Shown here piece by piece: positions 24,581 through 33,944 of a DNA stretch of 64,000 nt. Position numbers and translations under genes: made by a program. Position 1 is the stretch's first letter; every line of letters begins with the position of its first letter. Below the pieces are notes generated by a model. That model was not told the origin of the DNA. It was given only the letters and a program-made list of their open reading frames with translations, and made no database searches. Origin of the DNA: Patiriisocius marinus (GTDB taxonomy: Bacteria; Bacteroidota; Bacteroidia; Flavobacteriales; Flavobacteriaceae); assembly GCF_008974325.1 (NCBI RefSeq), contig NZ_BKCG01000003.1, positions 62,001 to 126,000 of the forward strand. Reading direction: 5' to 3'.

Positions 24581-25246
24581 TTAGATATCTTTTTTAGCAA
24601 GATACCAAGTAATTTTCTCTATAGATTTATCTTCAAGACGTTGGTTTAGAGCGTCTAATGTTTTAGGTGGTGGACAAATTGCTTTGTCTCCTCTTTTCCA
24701 ATCTAGCGGCATTGCCACTTTGTGTTCATCAGACATTTGAAGCGCATCTAATGCTCTTAATATTTCATCCATATTTCTACCTACATTTAGAGGGTAGTAC
24801 ATTACAAGACGTATTTTTTTAGATGGATCTATAAAGAATACGGCTCTTACAGCTGCAGTCTCACTTTCATTAGGCTGTAGCATTCCGTATAATTTTGATA
24901 CTTTCATGTCAATATCTGCAATTATTGGAAAGTCAAAATAAACTCCTGTATTTTCTCTTACATTTTGTACCCAACCTAAATGTGCATGAATGCTATCAAT
25001 ACTTAATCCTAATAACTCAGTATTAAGTGCATCAAATTCAGATTTTCTTACAGCAAAACCACTCATTTCGGTTGTACAAACTGGTGTAAAATCTGCTGGG
25101 TGAGAAAACAAAACAATCCATTTGTCTTTAGCAAATTCTGACATTTTTATTTTACCTTTTGTAGTAACAGCTTCAAAATCTGGTGCTGTATCTCCAATTC
25201 TAGGCATTGAAATAACTTGTTCTGGTAATAAAATTTCCTTATCCAT
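24581..25246 (-). CDS. Peroxiredoxin, Prx6-like
   Basis: AhpC/TSA-family peroxidase of 221 residues of the Prx6/1-Cys-like group. The peroxidatic Cys57 is in DFTPVCTTEMSGF. The long C-terminal extension with RAVFFIDPSKKIRLVMYYP and GRNMDEILRALDALQ is typical of that group. An additional Cys lies in KAICPPPKTLD and is absent from the paralog at 34457. It reduces peroxides in the cytoplasm. It is the first gene of the Prx, PDO-rhodanese, Dps operon, with an operator and -7 box upstream. Confidence 0.95.
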   Translation of the reverse strand: MDKEILLPEQVISMPRIGDTAPDFEAVTTKGKIKMSEFAKDKWIVLFSHPADFTPVCTTEMSGFAVRKSEFDALNTELLGLSIDSIHAHLGWVQNVRENTGVYFDFPIIADIDMKVSKLYGMLQPNESETAAVRAVFFIDPSKKIRLVMYYPLNVGRNMDEILRALDALQMSDEHKVAMPLDWKRGDKAICPPPKTLDALNQRLEDKSIEKITWYLAKKDI

Positions 25247-25279
25247 AATAGTTTAAATTTATTGTTATTAATTATGGTA

Positions 25280-25324
25280 TAAAGATACACTATGAGTTGA
25301 GTGCTTTAAGTGACTAAGGTTACA
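25280..25324 (-). promoter_or_regulatory. GTAAC-type operator and -7 box, peroxiredoxin-PDO-dps operon
   Basis: AGTGACTAAGGTTACA (25309-25324) is centred exactly 33 bp upstream of the minus-strand box TATCTTTA (25280-25287). Confidence 0.75.
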
Positions 25325-25419
25325 TAAACCGTTATTAATTAAAAAATTTGATTAATCATTTATTATATTTTTTATTATTAATTTTAGTCTAGTGAAAAAA
25401 TAGATATATTTAGATTCTT

Positions 25420-25932
25420 ATGGAATTATCTAATGAAATTGTTTTACGGCCAAGGTTTACAATAGAGTCCACAGATGCTCCAGATAAACTATTAGCTACT
25501 TTTGAGGAATCTAAAACACACACGGTAGATTTTGTAATAAGTAGGATTGATGATCACGTTTTTATCCGAATACCAAAAAACAAACAACATTTTTGGTCTC
25601 CTCAATTACACTTAGAAATATATAAAATTGAAAGTCAGCCTACAATAATTAAAGGTCTTTATGGTCCTAATCCTACTGTATGGACCATGTTTATGTTTTT
25701 GCATTTTGTAGTAGGAACACTCTTTATTGGAGCAGGAGTCTGGATGTATACAAATATCGCTTTAGGCGATCCTTTCATTTTTCCTATTGTTGCACTAATA
25801 ACCTTATTTATAATGTGGTTTGTTCTATATTTTTCGGGAAGATTAGGTAAGCAAGCAGGTAAAAAAGAAATGCTCCAATTACAAGCGTATTTCTACGAAA
25901 CTTTAAAAAAAGGCCACAGTAGTTTGTTGTAG
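25420..25932 (+). CDS. Conserved membrane protein, unknown function
   Basis: Protein of 170 residues with a soluble N-terminal half (about 1-85, mixed beta pattern with HVFIRIPKNKQHFWSPQLHLEI) and two adjacent helices (about 89-111 and 120-142), then a basic amphipathic tail ending KKGHSSLL. I do not recognise the family; the N-terminus faces the cytoplasm or periplasm depending on helix orientation. It is divergent from the peroxiredoxin operon but lacks a regulon-type site at the right spacing. A stem around GGCCACA/TGTAGCC overlaps its stop and may be its terminator. Confidence 0.75.
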   Translation: MELSNEIVLRPRFTIESTDAPDKLLATFEESKTHTVDFVISRIDDHVFIRIPKNKQHFWSPQLHLEIYKIESQPTIIKGLYGPNPTVWTMFMFLHFVVGTLFIGAGVWMYTNIALGDPFIFPIVALITLFIMWFVLYFSGRLGKQAGKKEMLQLQAYFYETLKKGHSSLL

Positions 25933-25985
25933 CCTTTAATTTTATTATGCTTAGTGTGCTGCTTTCTAAAGTTTATTTTGAATAA

Positions 25986-27131
25986 TTATTCTCCTATCAA
26001 ATTAAAAGCTCCTTTAGTTAAAAACTGTGAAGTTGGCGTTAAGTTAGGTGCTTTTTCAATAATTGAAAACCCGTTATAACTTACCTTAGTTGAAATTTCT
26101 TCTTGACTAAAATAATAACTATTGTCTTCTTTTTTGTTGAGTATTAATATGTAAGAAATATTATCAACTTCAACTATAGCTTCACTTGGTAATGCTTTAG
26201 ATACAGTTGTTTCAGTAATAATATTAGCATCTACAAACATACCTGTTAGAAAATTAGTTTCATCCTCATTTTCAATATGCCCATGAACAGCTATTTTTCT
26301 ATCTGGTTGTATTGAAGTTCCTACGAGATGCACTTCAGCTTTATATATCTCTGAAGAGGCTTCGGAAATTTTAAAATCAATTTTTTGTCCTTTTTTAATG
26401 TTCAAAATATCTTTTTCAAAAACTGAAAGTTCTAAATGAATATGATCTGTATCAATGATTTCTAATATTTCAGTTGCAGGCGAAACATAACTCCCTTTTG
26501 TAATATTCATTTTAGTGATACTTCCTGAAATTGGTGCGTACATACTAACAATTGAACTAATTAATCCTTCGCGTACTCTTGATGGAGAAATGTTTAGCAT
26601 CCTTAATTGCTTGTCTAAACCAGTATGTTTAGCGACAGCTGTTTTATAATCACTCTCTGCTTTTAAATAACTTTTTTGAGATGTTATATTTTCAGCTTTC
26701 ATTGTAGTTTGCCTATCGTATTCAGATTTCAAATACATGAGTTGTTCATTTACCTCCATATATTCTTGTTGAAGACTTACAAATTGAGGGTTTTCAATGG
26801 TAACTAATACTTGGCCTTTTTTAACAACATCTCCCACTAGTAGTGGTGTTGTTTTTATATAACCTCCCATTGTAGCACTTACTACAGCTCTGTTTTCTGG
26901 TGGTACATCAATCATTCCATTTACTGATATAATTTTAGGAAATGCTTTTTCTTCTAGTTTTCCTAGCTTCATCTCATTTTGTTCAAATTGTGTTTGAGTT
27001 ACTTTTATTAATCCATCATCAACTGTTAAATTATCAGTATCATTGGTATCTATTTTATTATTTGTTTCTCCACAACTCCACAGTAATACTATTACAGTTA
27101 GAGTTACTATTTTATATATATTACGTTTCAT
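25986..27131 (-). CDS. CusB-type efflux RND periplasmic adaptor
   Basis: Membrane-fusion lipoprotein of 381 residues, lipobox LLWSC with Cys20. It has the usual barrel-sandwich halves (VVSATMGGYIKTTPLLVGDVVKKGQVLVTI and APISGSITKMNITKGSYV), a helical hairpin in between, and CusB/CzcB-like SVNGMIDVPPENRAVVSA near the start. It connects the CusA-like pump to the outer-membrane channel. No His/Met-rich metal-binding N-terminus like E. coli CusB is seen. It is the last gene of an eight-gene operon, 10 bp after the pump gene. Confidence 0.93.
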   Translation of the reverse strand: MKRNIYKIVTLTVIVLLWSCGETNNKIDTNDTDNLTVDDGLIKVTQTQFEQNEMKLGKLEEKAFPKIISVNGMIDVPPENRAVVSATMGGYIKTTPLLVGDVVKKGQVLVTIENPQFVSLQQEYMEVNEQLMYLKSEYDRQTTMKAENITSQKSYLKAESDYKTAVAKHTGLDKQLRMLNISPSRVREGLISSIVSMYAPISGSITKMNITKGSYVSPATEILEIIDTDHIHLELSVFEKDILNIKKGQKIDFKISEASSEIYKAEVHLVGTSIQPDRKIAVHGHIENEDETNFLTGMFVDANIITETTVSKALPSEAIVEVDNISYILILNKKEDNSYYFSQEEISTKVSYNGFSIIEKAPNLTPTSQFLTKGAFNLIGE

Positions 27132-27141
27132 AACGTTGATT

Positions 27142-30100
27142 TTAAAAAGTTAAGTAATTAATTGAAATAACAGTTTTATTGTATTCTTTGAGTTTTTCTA
27201 AATGATCTAACTGTATTTCGTATGCGCTTTCTAGGCTTTGGATATATTGATAAAAATCTATTTCACCATTTCTAAAACTACCGTTAGCTGTTTTTAATAT
27301 TTCAGAAGAAAGTGCTTCTCCTTCGTTTTCATAATAATTTAATGTTTCTTGTAATTGAGTAAGATTAATTGAGAGTTTGTTAAACTTAGACCTTAATTGC
27401 ACTTCATATTCACTAGATTGAGCTTTAGCTATATTTTCGGCTATTTTAGAAGCTTTAATTTTAGAAGATTGACCACCAAAAAGGATAGGTATTTTTAAAC
27501 CTATTTGATATCCATATAAACTACCATTTAATTGCGAATTTGTACCTTGAAAATAATTAAGACTGATATCTGGCAATAACTTTTGTTTTTCAAAACGTCG
27601 TTCTGCTGCTAGCATAACTATTCTGTTTTCGTAGTATGAAATTTCGGGACTATTATTTATCTCTAGTTTTAATAATTCTACTTTTTTAGAATCTTCAATC
27701 TCAATACTAATCGCTTCATCAACTTGTACTATTTTTAATAAGGTAGTATAACTTAATAACACATCCTTTTGAGCTTGTGCATATTTCATACTAAGTAGTT
27801 TTTGCTTAGAAGCAGCAGTAATTTTTTCTAAGTAATTAGTCTCACCTAGCTCAAAACGTCTTGCAGCTATTTCAGAAAAATTTGTAAATAAACTATCTAA
27901 ACGCATATAAGTTTCTTCCTTTTTACTTGCTATTTGATAATCGTAATAAGCTATGGTAAGTTCACGTTCTATTTTCTTTTTATCTATTTCATAACTAGAG
28001 GAAGCTACTTTTGAATGCGCCTGGTTTAATTTTTTTTCAGAAAAGTAAACTGTTGGAAATTTAATATCTTGCTGAACACCAAAAACTCGTAAGGGTAAAT
28101 TATTAAAGGCCTGATTGTTTTCATCAAATTGGTAAAAAACTTCAGTTTTATCAAAACTAAATGCACTATTTATTAATGCATCAACTCTAGTAACTTCAAG
28201 TTCACTTGTTTTTAAACCCATATTATTTTCAATTGCAATAGGTATCAATTGCTCTAAATTAAGTGGTTCTTGTTGTGCTTGAGCATTCACCGAAAATAAT
28301 ATCACCAATATAGTTGCACTATATATTCCTTTTTTAGAATTATACTTTTTTGATTTTCGTTTGCTTAAATAAGCATAAAGTACAGGTAAAACTACTAAAG
28401 TTAATAGGGTAGCAGTTATCAGTCCACCTATAACAACTGTCGCTAGTGGCCGTTGCACTTCAGCTCCTGCATTAGTTGAAATTGCCATAGGTAAGAATCC
28501 TAATGCCGCTGCAGAAGCTGTCAATAATACTGCACGTAATCTATCTTTAGTTCCTTGTTTTATTAATGCTTCAATACTTTCAAAACCTTCTTTTTCAAGT
28601 TCTTTAAAATGTTCAATTAAAACAATTCCATTTAGTACGGCAATACCAAACAATGCGATAAATCCAACTCCAGCCGAAATACTAAAAGGTAAATCACGCA
28701 TCCACAATAATAAAATTCCCCCAACAGCCGCTAATGGAATTGCAGAGTAGATCATTAATGCTTCTTTAACAGATTTGAAAGCAAAATAAAGAAGAACAAA
28801 AATTAGAATTAGTGCAATGGGTACCGCAATCATCAATCTAGATTTTGCACTTTGTAAATTCTCGAATTGACCTCCATAGGTAATGGTATATCCAGTGGGT
28901 AGTTGTATGTTTTTGTTTATTAAACGTTGCACATCATCAACTACAGATTGTAAGTCTCGGTTTCTTACATTAACACCTACAACAATTCTACGTCTAGTAT
29001 CATCTCTCGAAATTTTTGCTGCACCTTTTTGGTAGGTTATAGTTGCTAATTCACTTAATGGAATTTTTCCTCCAGTAGGTACATCAATATAGAGGTTTTT
29101 TAGATGTTCAATATCTTGACGTTTCGATTTATCTAGCCTAACAACTAAATCGAACCTTTTTTCACCTTCAAATACACTACCTGCCGTTTTACCAGCAAAT
29201 CCCATTGAAATCATATCATTTAGCTCCTGTATATTTAAACCATAGCGCGCAATTTTTGCTCGATTATATTGTACACTCATTTCTGGTAATCCAGCTATTT
29301 TTTCAACCGAAATATCTGCTGCTCCTGCTACGCCTTCAATTAATCTACCTATTTCATTTCCTTTTTTAGCGAGAATATCTAAATCATCACCAAAAATTTT
29401 AATAGCGATATCTGCTCTAACACCCGTAATAAGTTCGTTAAAACGCATTTCAATTGGTTGTGTAAATTCAACTTCCATACCTGGAATAATAGCAAGTGCT
29501 TCTTTAAATTTATCAGCTAACTCATCTTTTGTTTTTGCAGATGTCCATTCACTTTTTGGGTTTAAAACTATAATGACATCACTTTCCTCCATTGACATTG
29601 GATCGGTTGGTACTTCAGCAGCGCCTATTCTAGTAACCACTTGTTTAACTTCTGGAAATTCTTTTAAAAGTATTTTTTCTATTTCAGTAGTAATTTTTAC
29701 GGTATTACTTAATGATGTTCCAGTTTTTAGAACTGGCTGAATAACAAAATCACCTTCATCTAGAGTAGGTACAAATTCTGCTCCCATAGTCGTATATAAA
29801 AAAGTTGCTCCTGCTAATAGTACTAACGCAATACTTAAAACTATTTTTTTGCTTTTTAAAGCCCAGTCAATAACAGGTTCGTAAATTTTATTTAACCATT
29901 TCATTAACCTCACAGAAATATTCTTATCTGTAACATTTGATGGTTTTAAAAACATAGAAGCTACCACAGGAACGTAAGTAAAACAAAGTATCATAGCACC
30001 TATTAAAGCAAAACTGAAGGTTAATGCCATTGGTTTAAACATTTTACCTTCTACGCCACTCAAGGATAAAATGGGAATAAATACAATTAGAATTATGAGT

Positions 30101-31470
30101 TGTCCAAAAATGGCAGAATTCATCATTTTTGATGCGCCATTAAGAGTAATAGAATCTTTTAAAAGCTGACCTTCTGTTTTAGAGAGTGTAGTAATTTCAG
30201 TTTTATTTTGAGTTATTTTAAAGGCTATAAATTCAACAATAATAACTGCTCCGTCTATAATGATTCCAAAATCAATAGCACCTAAACTCATTAAATTAGC
30301 ATCAACACCAAATACGTACATTAATGATAGAGCAAACAATAGGGTTAAAGGTATTACTGATGCGACTAACAATCCTGAACGTAGATTTCCTAATAATAGA
30401 ACCACTACAAAAATTACAATAAGGCAGCCTAAAATTAAATTTTCGCTTACTGTAAAAGTTGTTTTTGCTATTAAATCACTCCGGTCTAGAAATGCGTTAA
30501 TAAAAACACCTTCAGGTAATGATTTTGAGATAGAAGCTACACGCTCTTTTACAGCTTCAATTACTTTTTTAGAGTTAGCATCTTTGAGCATCATTACTTG
30601 CCCAAGTACTTTTTCGCCTTCTCCATTTCCCGTGATAGCACCAAAACGAATAGCATTTCCGAAACCGACTTTTGCTACATCTTTAATGTAAATGGGAATC
30701 CCATTTATATTTATAACTACAATGTTTTCAATGTCTTCTAAGGATGTTACTAAACCCTCGCCACGTATAAAATAAGCTTGATTTACTTTTTCAATATAAC
30801 CACCTCCAGATATACTATTATTCTGTTCAAGAGCTGTAAATATTTCATTAGCCGAAATATTCATAGCGTTTAACTTGTCAGTATTAATTGCAACTTCGTA
30901 TTGTTTTAAAAAACCTCCCCAAGTATTTACTTCTACCACTCCAGGAATTCCTGAAAGTTGACGTTTTACTACCCAATCTTGAATAGTGCGAAGATCTTCA
31001 GCAGTGTATTTATTTTTAAATTCTGGTTCTACATCTAGAATGTATTGGTAAATTTCACCCAAACCTGTTGTTATTGGCCCCATTTCTGGTGAGCCAAAAC
31101 CTTCAGGAATTTTCTCTGAAGCCGATTTGATTTTTTCAGCAATTAGTTGCCTTGGTAAATAGGTTCCCATATTGTCTTCAAAAACAATAGTAACAACTGA
31201 TAAACCAAACTTTGATACTGAACGAATTTCAAGTACACCCGGTAAATTTGCCATTTCTAGCTCAACTGGATAAGTGATAAATTTCTCCATATCTTGTGTA
31301 GAAAGATTACGAGAAGTAGTGATTACTTGAACTTGATTGTTCGTTACATCTGGTACAGCACCAATGGGTATTTGTGATAAAGAGTACAACCCAAATCCAA
31401 TAATTAGCGTTGTAAATAAAAGAATAACAAATTTATTCTTAATACTGAAGTTTATAATATATGATAGCAT
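27142..31470 (-). CDS. CusA/CzcA heavy-metal RND pump fused to TolC-like channel
   Basis: Fusion protein of 1442 residues. Residues 1 to about 1040 form a complete heavy-metal RND pump: 12 helices, IPIGAVPDVTNNQVQVIT near the start, the HME signature GAIDFGIIIDGAVIIVEF, and the periplasmic PIEMRFNELITGVRADIAIKIFG typical of CzcA/CusA. Residues about 1066-1442 form a TolC-like outer-membrane factor with coiled-coil hairpins. Between them lies a signal-peptide-like stretch (KKGIYSATILVILFSVNAQA, up to residue 1065), so the channel may be cut free by signal peptidase. Metal specificity (Cu, Ag, Zn, Co) cannot be fixed; the neighbouring genes favour copper. Such fusions are known in Bacteroidota. 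Confidence 0.92.
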   Translation of the reverse strand: MLSYIINFSIKNKFVILLFTTLIIGFGLYSLSQIPIGAVPDVTNNQVQVITTSRNLSTQDMEKFITYPVELEMANLPGVLEIRSVSKFGLSVVTIVFEDNMGTYLPRQLIAEKIKSASEKIPEGFGSPEMGPITTGLGEIYQYILDVEPEFKNKYTAEDLRTIQDWVVKRQLSGIPGVVEVNTWGGFLKQYEVAINTDKLNAMNISANEIFTALEQNNSISGGGYIEKVNQAYFIRGEGLVTSLEDIENIVVININGIPIYIKDVAKVGFGNAIRFGAITGNGEGEKVLGQVMMLKDANSKKVIEAVKERVASISKSLPEGVFINAFLDRSDLIAKTTFTVSENLILGCLIVIFVVVLLLGNLRSGLLVASVIPLTLLFALSLMYVFGVDANLMSLGAIDFGIIIDGAVIIVEFIAFKITQNKTEITTLSKTEGQLLKDSITLNGASKMMNSAIFGQLIILIVFIPILSLSGVEGKMFKPMALTFSFALIGAMILCFTYVPVVASMFLKPSNVTDKNISVRLMKWLNKIYEPVIDWALKSKKIVLSIALVLLAGATFLYTTMGAEFVPTLDEGDFVIQPVLKTGTSLSNTVKITTEIEKILLKEFPEVKQVVTRIGAAEVPTDPMSMEESDVIIVLNPKSEWTSAKTKDELADKFKEALAIIPGMEVEFTQPIEMRFNELITGVRADIAIKIFGDDLDILAKKGNEIGRLIEGVAGAADISVEKIAGLPEMSVQYNRAKIARYGLNIQELNDMISMGFAGKTAGSVFEGEKRFDLVVRLDKSKRQDIEHLKNLYIDVPTGGKIPLSELATITYQKGAAKISRDDTRRRIVVGVNVRNRDLQSVVDDVQRLINKNIQLPTGYTITYGGQFENLQSAKSRLMIAVPIALILIFVLLYFAFKSVKEALMIYSAIPLAAVGGILLLWMRDLPFSISAGVGFIALFGIAVLNGIVLIEHFKELEKEGFESIEALIKQGTKDRLRAVLLTASAAALGFLPMAISTNAGAEVQRPLATVVIGGLITATLLTLVVLPVLYAYLSKRKSKKYNSKKGIYSATILVILFSVNAQAQQEPLNLEQLIPIAIENNMGLKTSELEVTRVDALINSAFSFDKTEVFYQFDENNQAFNNLPLRVFGVQQDIKFPTVYFSEKKLNQAHSKVASSSYEIDKKKIERELTIAYYDYQIASKKEETYMRLDSLFTNFSEIAARRFELGETNYLEKITAASKQKLLSMKYAQAQKDVLLSYTTLLKIVQVDEAISIEIEDSKKVELLKLEINNSPEISYYENRIVMLAAERRFEKQKLLPDISLNYFQGTNSQLNGSLYGYQIGLKIPILFGGQSSKIKASKIAENIAKAQSSEYEVQLRSKFNKLSINLTQLQETLNYYENEGEALSSEILKTANGSFRNGEIDFYQYIQSLESAYEIQLDHLEKLKEYNKTVISINYLTF

Positions 31471-31548
31471 TTTTCATAAAATAATCAATGTGAATAGCGC
31501 CCAACTTTTTAAAAAGTATAGGTGCTTAAATAAATTTAATCTGATTAA

Positions 31549-31947
31549 TTATGAATGCCTAGGAGGCTGAAAGAGCCCTTCTAAATGAAGTGATGATGAA
31601 GGTGATTGATAATAAAAATTATTCTTTTTTAATTCAATAAACTCTAAGTTTCTAAACTCTTCTTTAGTTGTATTTAATATAATCCCTGTAAATGCAGAAC
31701 TACAAGATTGATGTTGAAAAGGTAGTTGTTCATGTTCTTCTTGTTCCTCTTTATGATCTTTATCATGATCCGCTTTTAGCTCACCATAATGTTTAGAAAT
31801 AAAAACAATTAAACTGTCTCCATATTGTTCATTATGATAATTTGCATGTTCAATAAGATCATCTAATTGAAGTATATCATCAGTATGCACACCAAAGTTT
31901 TGGAGTAGAATTAGAAGAGTGAATGATATGGAAAATAAAAACTTCAA
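31549..31947 (-). CDS. His/Glu-rich periplasmic protein preceding Cus pump
   Basis: Protein of 132 residues with a signal peptide (MKFLFSISFTLLILLQNFG). The middle has a metal-binding-looking cluster of His, Asp and Glu (KADHDKDHKEEQEEHEQLPFQH) and one Cys (QSCSSAF). I associate short proteins of this pattern with the position just upstream of CusA/CzcA genes in flavobacteria; they have no established name. A role as periplasmic metal buffer or sensor for the pump is likely but inferred. It is 27 bp after the cupin gene and 78 bp before the pump. Confidence 0.8.
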   Translation of the reverse strand: MKFLFSISFTLLILLQNFGVHTDDILQLDDLIEHANYHNEQYGDSLIVFISKHYGELKADHDKDHKEEQEEHEQLPFQHQSCSSAFTGIILNTTKEEFRNLEFIELKKNNFYYQSPSSSLHLEGLFQPPRHS

Positions 31948-31974
31948 GATTTAAATATACTTATTTTAGTTAAA

Positions 31975-32343
31975 TTATTTAATTAATAGAAATTTACAGT
32001 CTGTAACTGGAGTAACTCCGTGATCTAAATCTTTTGGTAATGTGATAATATCGCCCTTGCTAACGATAGTTTCGTTAGTACCAATGGTAATTTTTGCACT
32101 TCCTTCAAGCATAAGCAAAGGAGCATCCATTGGTGCGCTATGAGGCGCTAAATCTTGTCCTTTTTTTAAAGCAAATACAATCATTTTATAATGGCTGTCA
32201 AAAACAGTTTTTGTAACCATTCTATCATCATACTCGACTTTAGAGGAAAGATTGTTTTTACTTAATATTTCAGCATTATTTTCTACACTAGTACAACTTG
32301 AAAAAAGTAGCACGGCTAATAAAGTTATTAAAACTTGTTTCAT
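31975..32343 (-). CDS. Cupin-domain lipoprotein
   Basis: Protein of 122 residues starting MKQVLITLLAVLLFSSCTS, with a lipobox Cys at 17. Residues about 45-120 fit a single conserved cupin barrel (HSAPMDAPLLMLEGSAKITIGTNETIVSKGDIITLPKDLDHGV), with His residues in both motifs for metal binding. I chose ATG 32343 because it gives a clean lipoprotein signal; the upstream in-frame codons overlap the preceding gene. Its function in a metal/sulfur operon is unknown; a metal-binding or small-molecule-sensing role outside the cytoplasm is possible. Confidence 0.85.
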   Translation of the reverse strand: MKQVLITLLAVLLFSSCTSVENNAEILSKNNLSSKVEYDDRMVTKTVFDSHYKMIVFALKKGQDLAPHSAPMDAPLLMLEGSAKITIGTNETIVSKGDIITLPKDLDHGVTPVTDCKFLLIK

Positions 32344-32383
32344 AATAGTTGTATTAAGTGGTTTTACAAATGTGAAATAGTTG

Positions 32384-33409
32384 TTAATTGATATTAGTTT
32401 CATCAAAGGTAATTGCCCAAATACCGCGAACTTGGTTAACATCGTAATTAACTGCTTTGTCTGTAGGGTAAAGGTCTTTAATTTTATTTAAAACTAGCGG
32501 TTCAATATGTGTTGTAGTATTACCGTGGCATTGCAAACACATCGTGTTGGTTGTAATTGGGTAATAAAAGTGTGAGATTCCATCTTTTGTTTCAACAATT
32601 GGCTCTACCTTTTTACCAGTTGCAACAATAGTTTTATAGTTATTAATCATCCCAATTTCTTTTGTATTTGCTAAATTTGAAGGGTTTCTTGGTTTGTCTG
32701 AAACGCGCCTTATAGTAGCATTTTGTGCTGTAGCCATACTATCTGTAATTGGGTATGCTTGTTTATTACAAAAGGCTACTGCTTCTAAAGTTCCCTTTTT
32801 TTGAATTGTACCCATTAAGTTTTTTCCCAATTCTTTTTTAGTACTTAAAGCATAGTCGAGTCCTATTTCTGATGGTGTTATAATTGAGTTTGAATCTAAA
32901 TCTCCAACAGATTTCCCTCTGTTGTTATACTTCATTTTGCTATTACTTTCTTCCTCTATATGTTGTTTGAACCATTCTGGTTCGTCAATTTTATAATCAT
33001 ACATATAGTCTGCAATTAGCCTAATATCTTCTTCTTTAAATTTTTGGTAAGGCATTAGATTAAAGCGACGGATAGCACCCCTCATTTTAGCATTTTCTTC
33101 AGAAGGCTTTTTTGTGAAATTCCAAATTGCTTCAATAAAGTCTTTTTTACTAATATCATTGTTAATGTAATGTGATTTTACTGCAACCATTGGAGGTGCA
33201 ATTCGTTCACTCATTGAAGATTTTGGACTATGACAAACATAACAATTGTTCTCTAGTAATTTTTTGCCTGGATGGTCTTTAGCTGTATAGGCTAATTGCT
33301 CATCCACATCAGTAACTTTAGAATATTTTTTTTCGTTACTATTATTACAGTTAATAAAAGTTAGAGCAATAATAATTAAGAAGAGTATCCTTGATATTTT
33401 TAATCTCAT
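32384..33409 (-). CDS. Diheme lipoprotein: cytochrome c plus DUF3365 domain
   Basis: Lipoprotein of 341 residues (lipobox TFINC, Cys21). The N-terminal part holds a class I cytochrome c motif CYVCH (56-60), with a likely Met ligand in NLMPYQKF. The C-terminal part (about 165-335) matches DUF3365/Tll0287-like heme-sensor domains, with GTLEAVAFCNKQAYPITDS and a second heme motif CLQCH (291-295). It should be attached to a membrane in the periplasm and carry two hemes, suggesting redox sensing or electron transfer. It lies 6 bp after the DUF202 gene. Confidence 0.88.
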   Translation of the reverse strand: MRLKISRILFLIIIALTFINCNNSNEKKYSKVTDVDEQLAYTAKDHPGKKLLENNCYVCHSPKSSMSERIAPPMVAVKSHYINNDISKKDFIEAIWNFTKKPSEENAKMRGAIRRFNLMPYQKFKEEDIRLIADYMYDYKIDEPEWFKQHIEEESNSKMKYNNRGKSVGDLDSNSIITPSEIGLDYALSTKKELGKNLMGTIQKKGTLEAVAFCNKQAYPITDSMATAQNATIRRVSDKPRNPSNLANTKEIGMINNYKTIVATGKKVEPIVETKDGISHFYYPITTNTMCLQCHGNTTTHIEPLVLNKIKDLYPTDKAVNYDVNQVRGIWAITFDETNIN

Positions 33410-33415
33410 AATACA

Positions 33416-33664
33416 TTATTTATAAAATTTACGAATATTCCTTTTGACATACAAAAATCGAATAAGACCAATAAAAAACAGGATAGGACCAATTAATATT
33501 AATAAAAATCCAACCCATTTGATTTCTTGAAGAATGTCTAATTTAATAATTGCAAATCCAGAACTTAAAAAGACAATAAATGACCTAAAATAGGCTAAAA
33601 ATGTACGTTCATTTGCTAGTCGAGTACGTTCTATTGCTAATTTGTCTGTAGTTTTAAGTTCCAT
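33416..33664 (-). CDS. DUF202 (YidH) membrane protein
   Basis: Protein of 82 residues matching DUF202: LAIERTRLANERTFLAYFRS (the conserved Arg-rich N-terminal motif) followed by two helices (about 28-45 and 50-72). The family is widespread, found in inner membranes, and has no established biochemical function. Spacing of 8 bp from the HMA gene and 6 bp to the diheme lipoprotein shows it is within the operon. Confidence 0.92.
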   Translation of the reverse strand: MELKTTDKLAIERTRLANERTFLAYFRSFIVFLSSGFAIIKLDILQEIKWVGFLLILIGPILFFIGLIRFLYVKRNIRKFYK

Positions 33665-33672
33665 AGTAGTTG

Positions 33673-33939
33673 CTAATTAAATTTACCTGTTGCGCAACTT
33701 ACAAAAGATTTTGCTTTACTAAGTATTTTGTTTTCGACACCTTCAGGTGGGTATCCCATTTTAATAAGATTAATTTCAGCTAGTGCTAAATCATCTTCAG
33801 TCTCGTAATTAAATGATACAATCGATGTTTCAGGGTCAACTTTAATGTCACTAATTCCTTGTAATATAGCTAAGCGTGTAGTTATAGTATTTCCACAACC
33901 ACCACATTTTAAGTTTTGTACTGTTATATCAGTTTTCAT
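33673..33939 (-). CDS. Heavy-metal-associated (HMA) domain protein
   Basis: Protein of 88 residues starting MKTDITVQNLKCGGCGNTI, with the HMA fold and a CGGC pair in place of the usual CxxC (Cys12 and Cys15), suited to Cu(I) or Zn(II). A third Cys lies near the end (SFVSCATG). The first in-frame start upstream would overlap the rhodanese gene; ATG 33939 leaves 5 bp. It is likely a cytoplasmic metal chaperone or buffer for the operon. Confidence 0.87.
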   Translation of the reverse strand: MKTDITVQNLKCGGCGNTITTRLAILQGISDIKVDPETSIVSFNYETEDDLALAEINLIKMGYPPEGVENKILSKAKSFVSCATGKFN

Positions 33940-33944
33940 AAGTA

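Noticed and set aside
25348-25359. TTGATTAATCAT palindrome as an Fnr site for the gene at 25420
   Set aside because: Its centre is 29 bp from the nearest -7-like box (TAATTTTA at 25379-25386) rather than the 33 bp seen at all other sites, and the half-site spacing is not the Fnr one.
30260-30691. Antisense ORF in the cusA-tolC fusion gene
   Set aside because: Shadow frame within a highly conserved RND coding region; composition is unlike that of a real protein.
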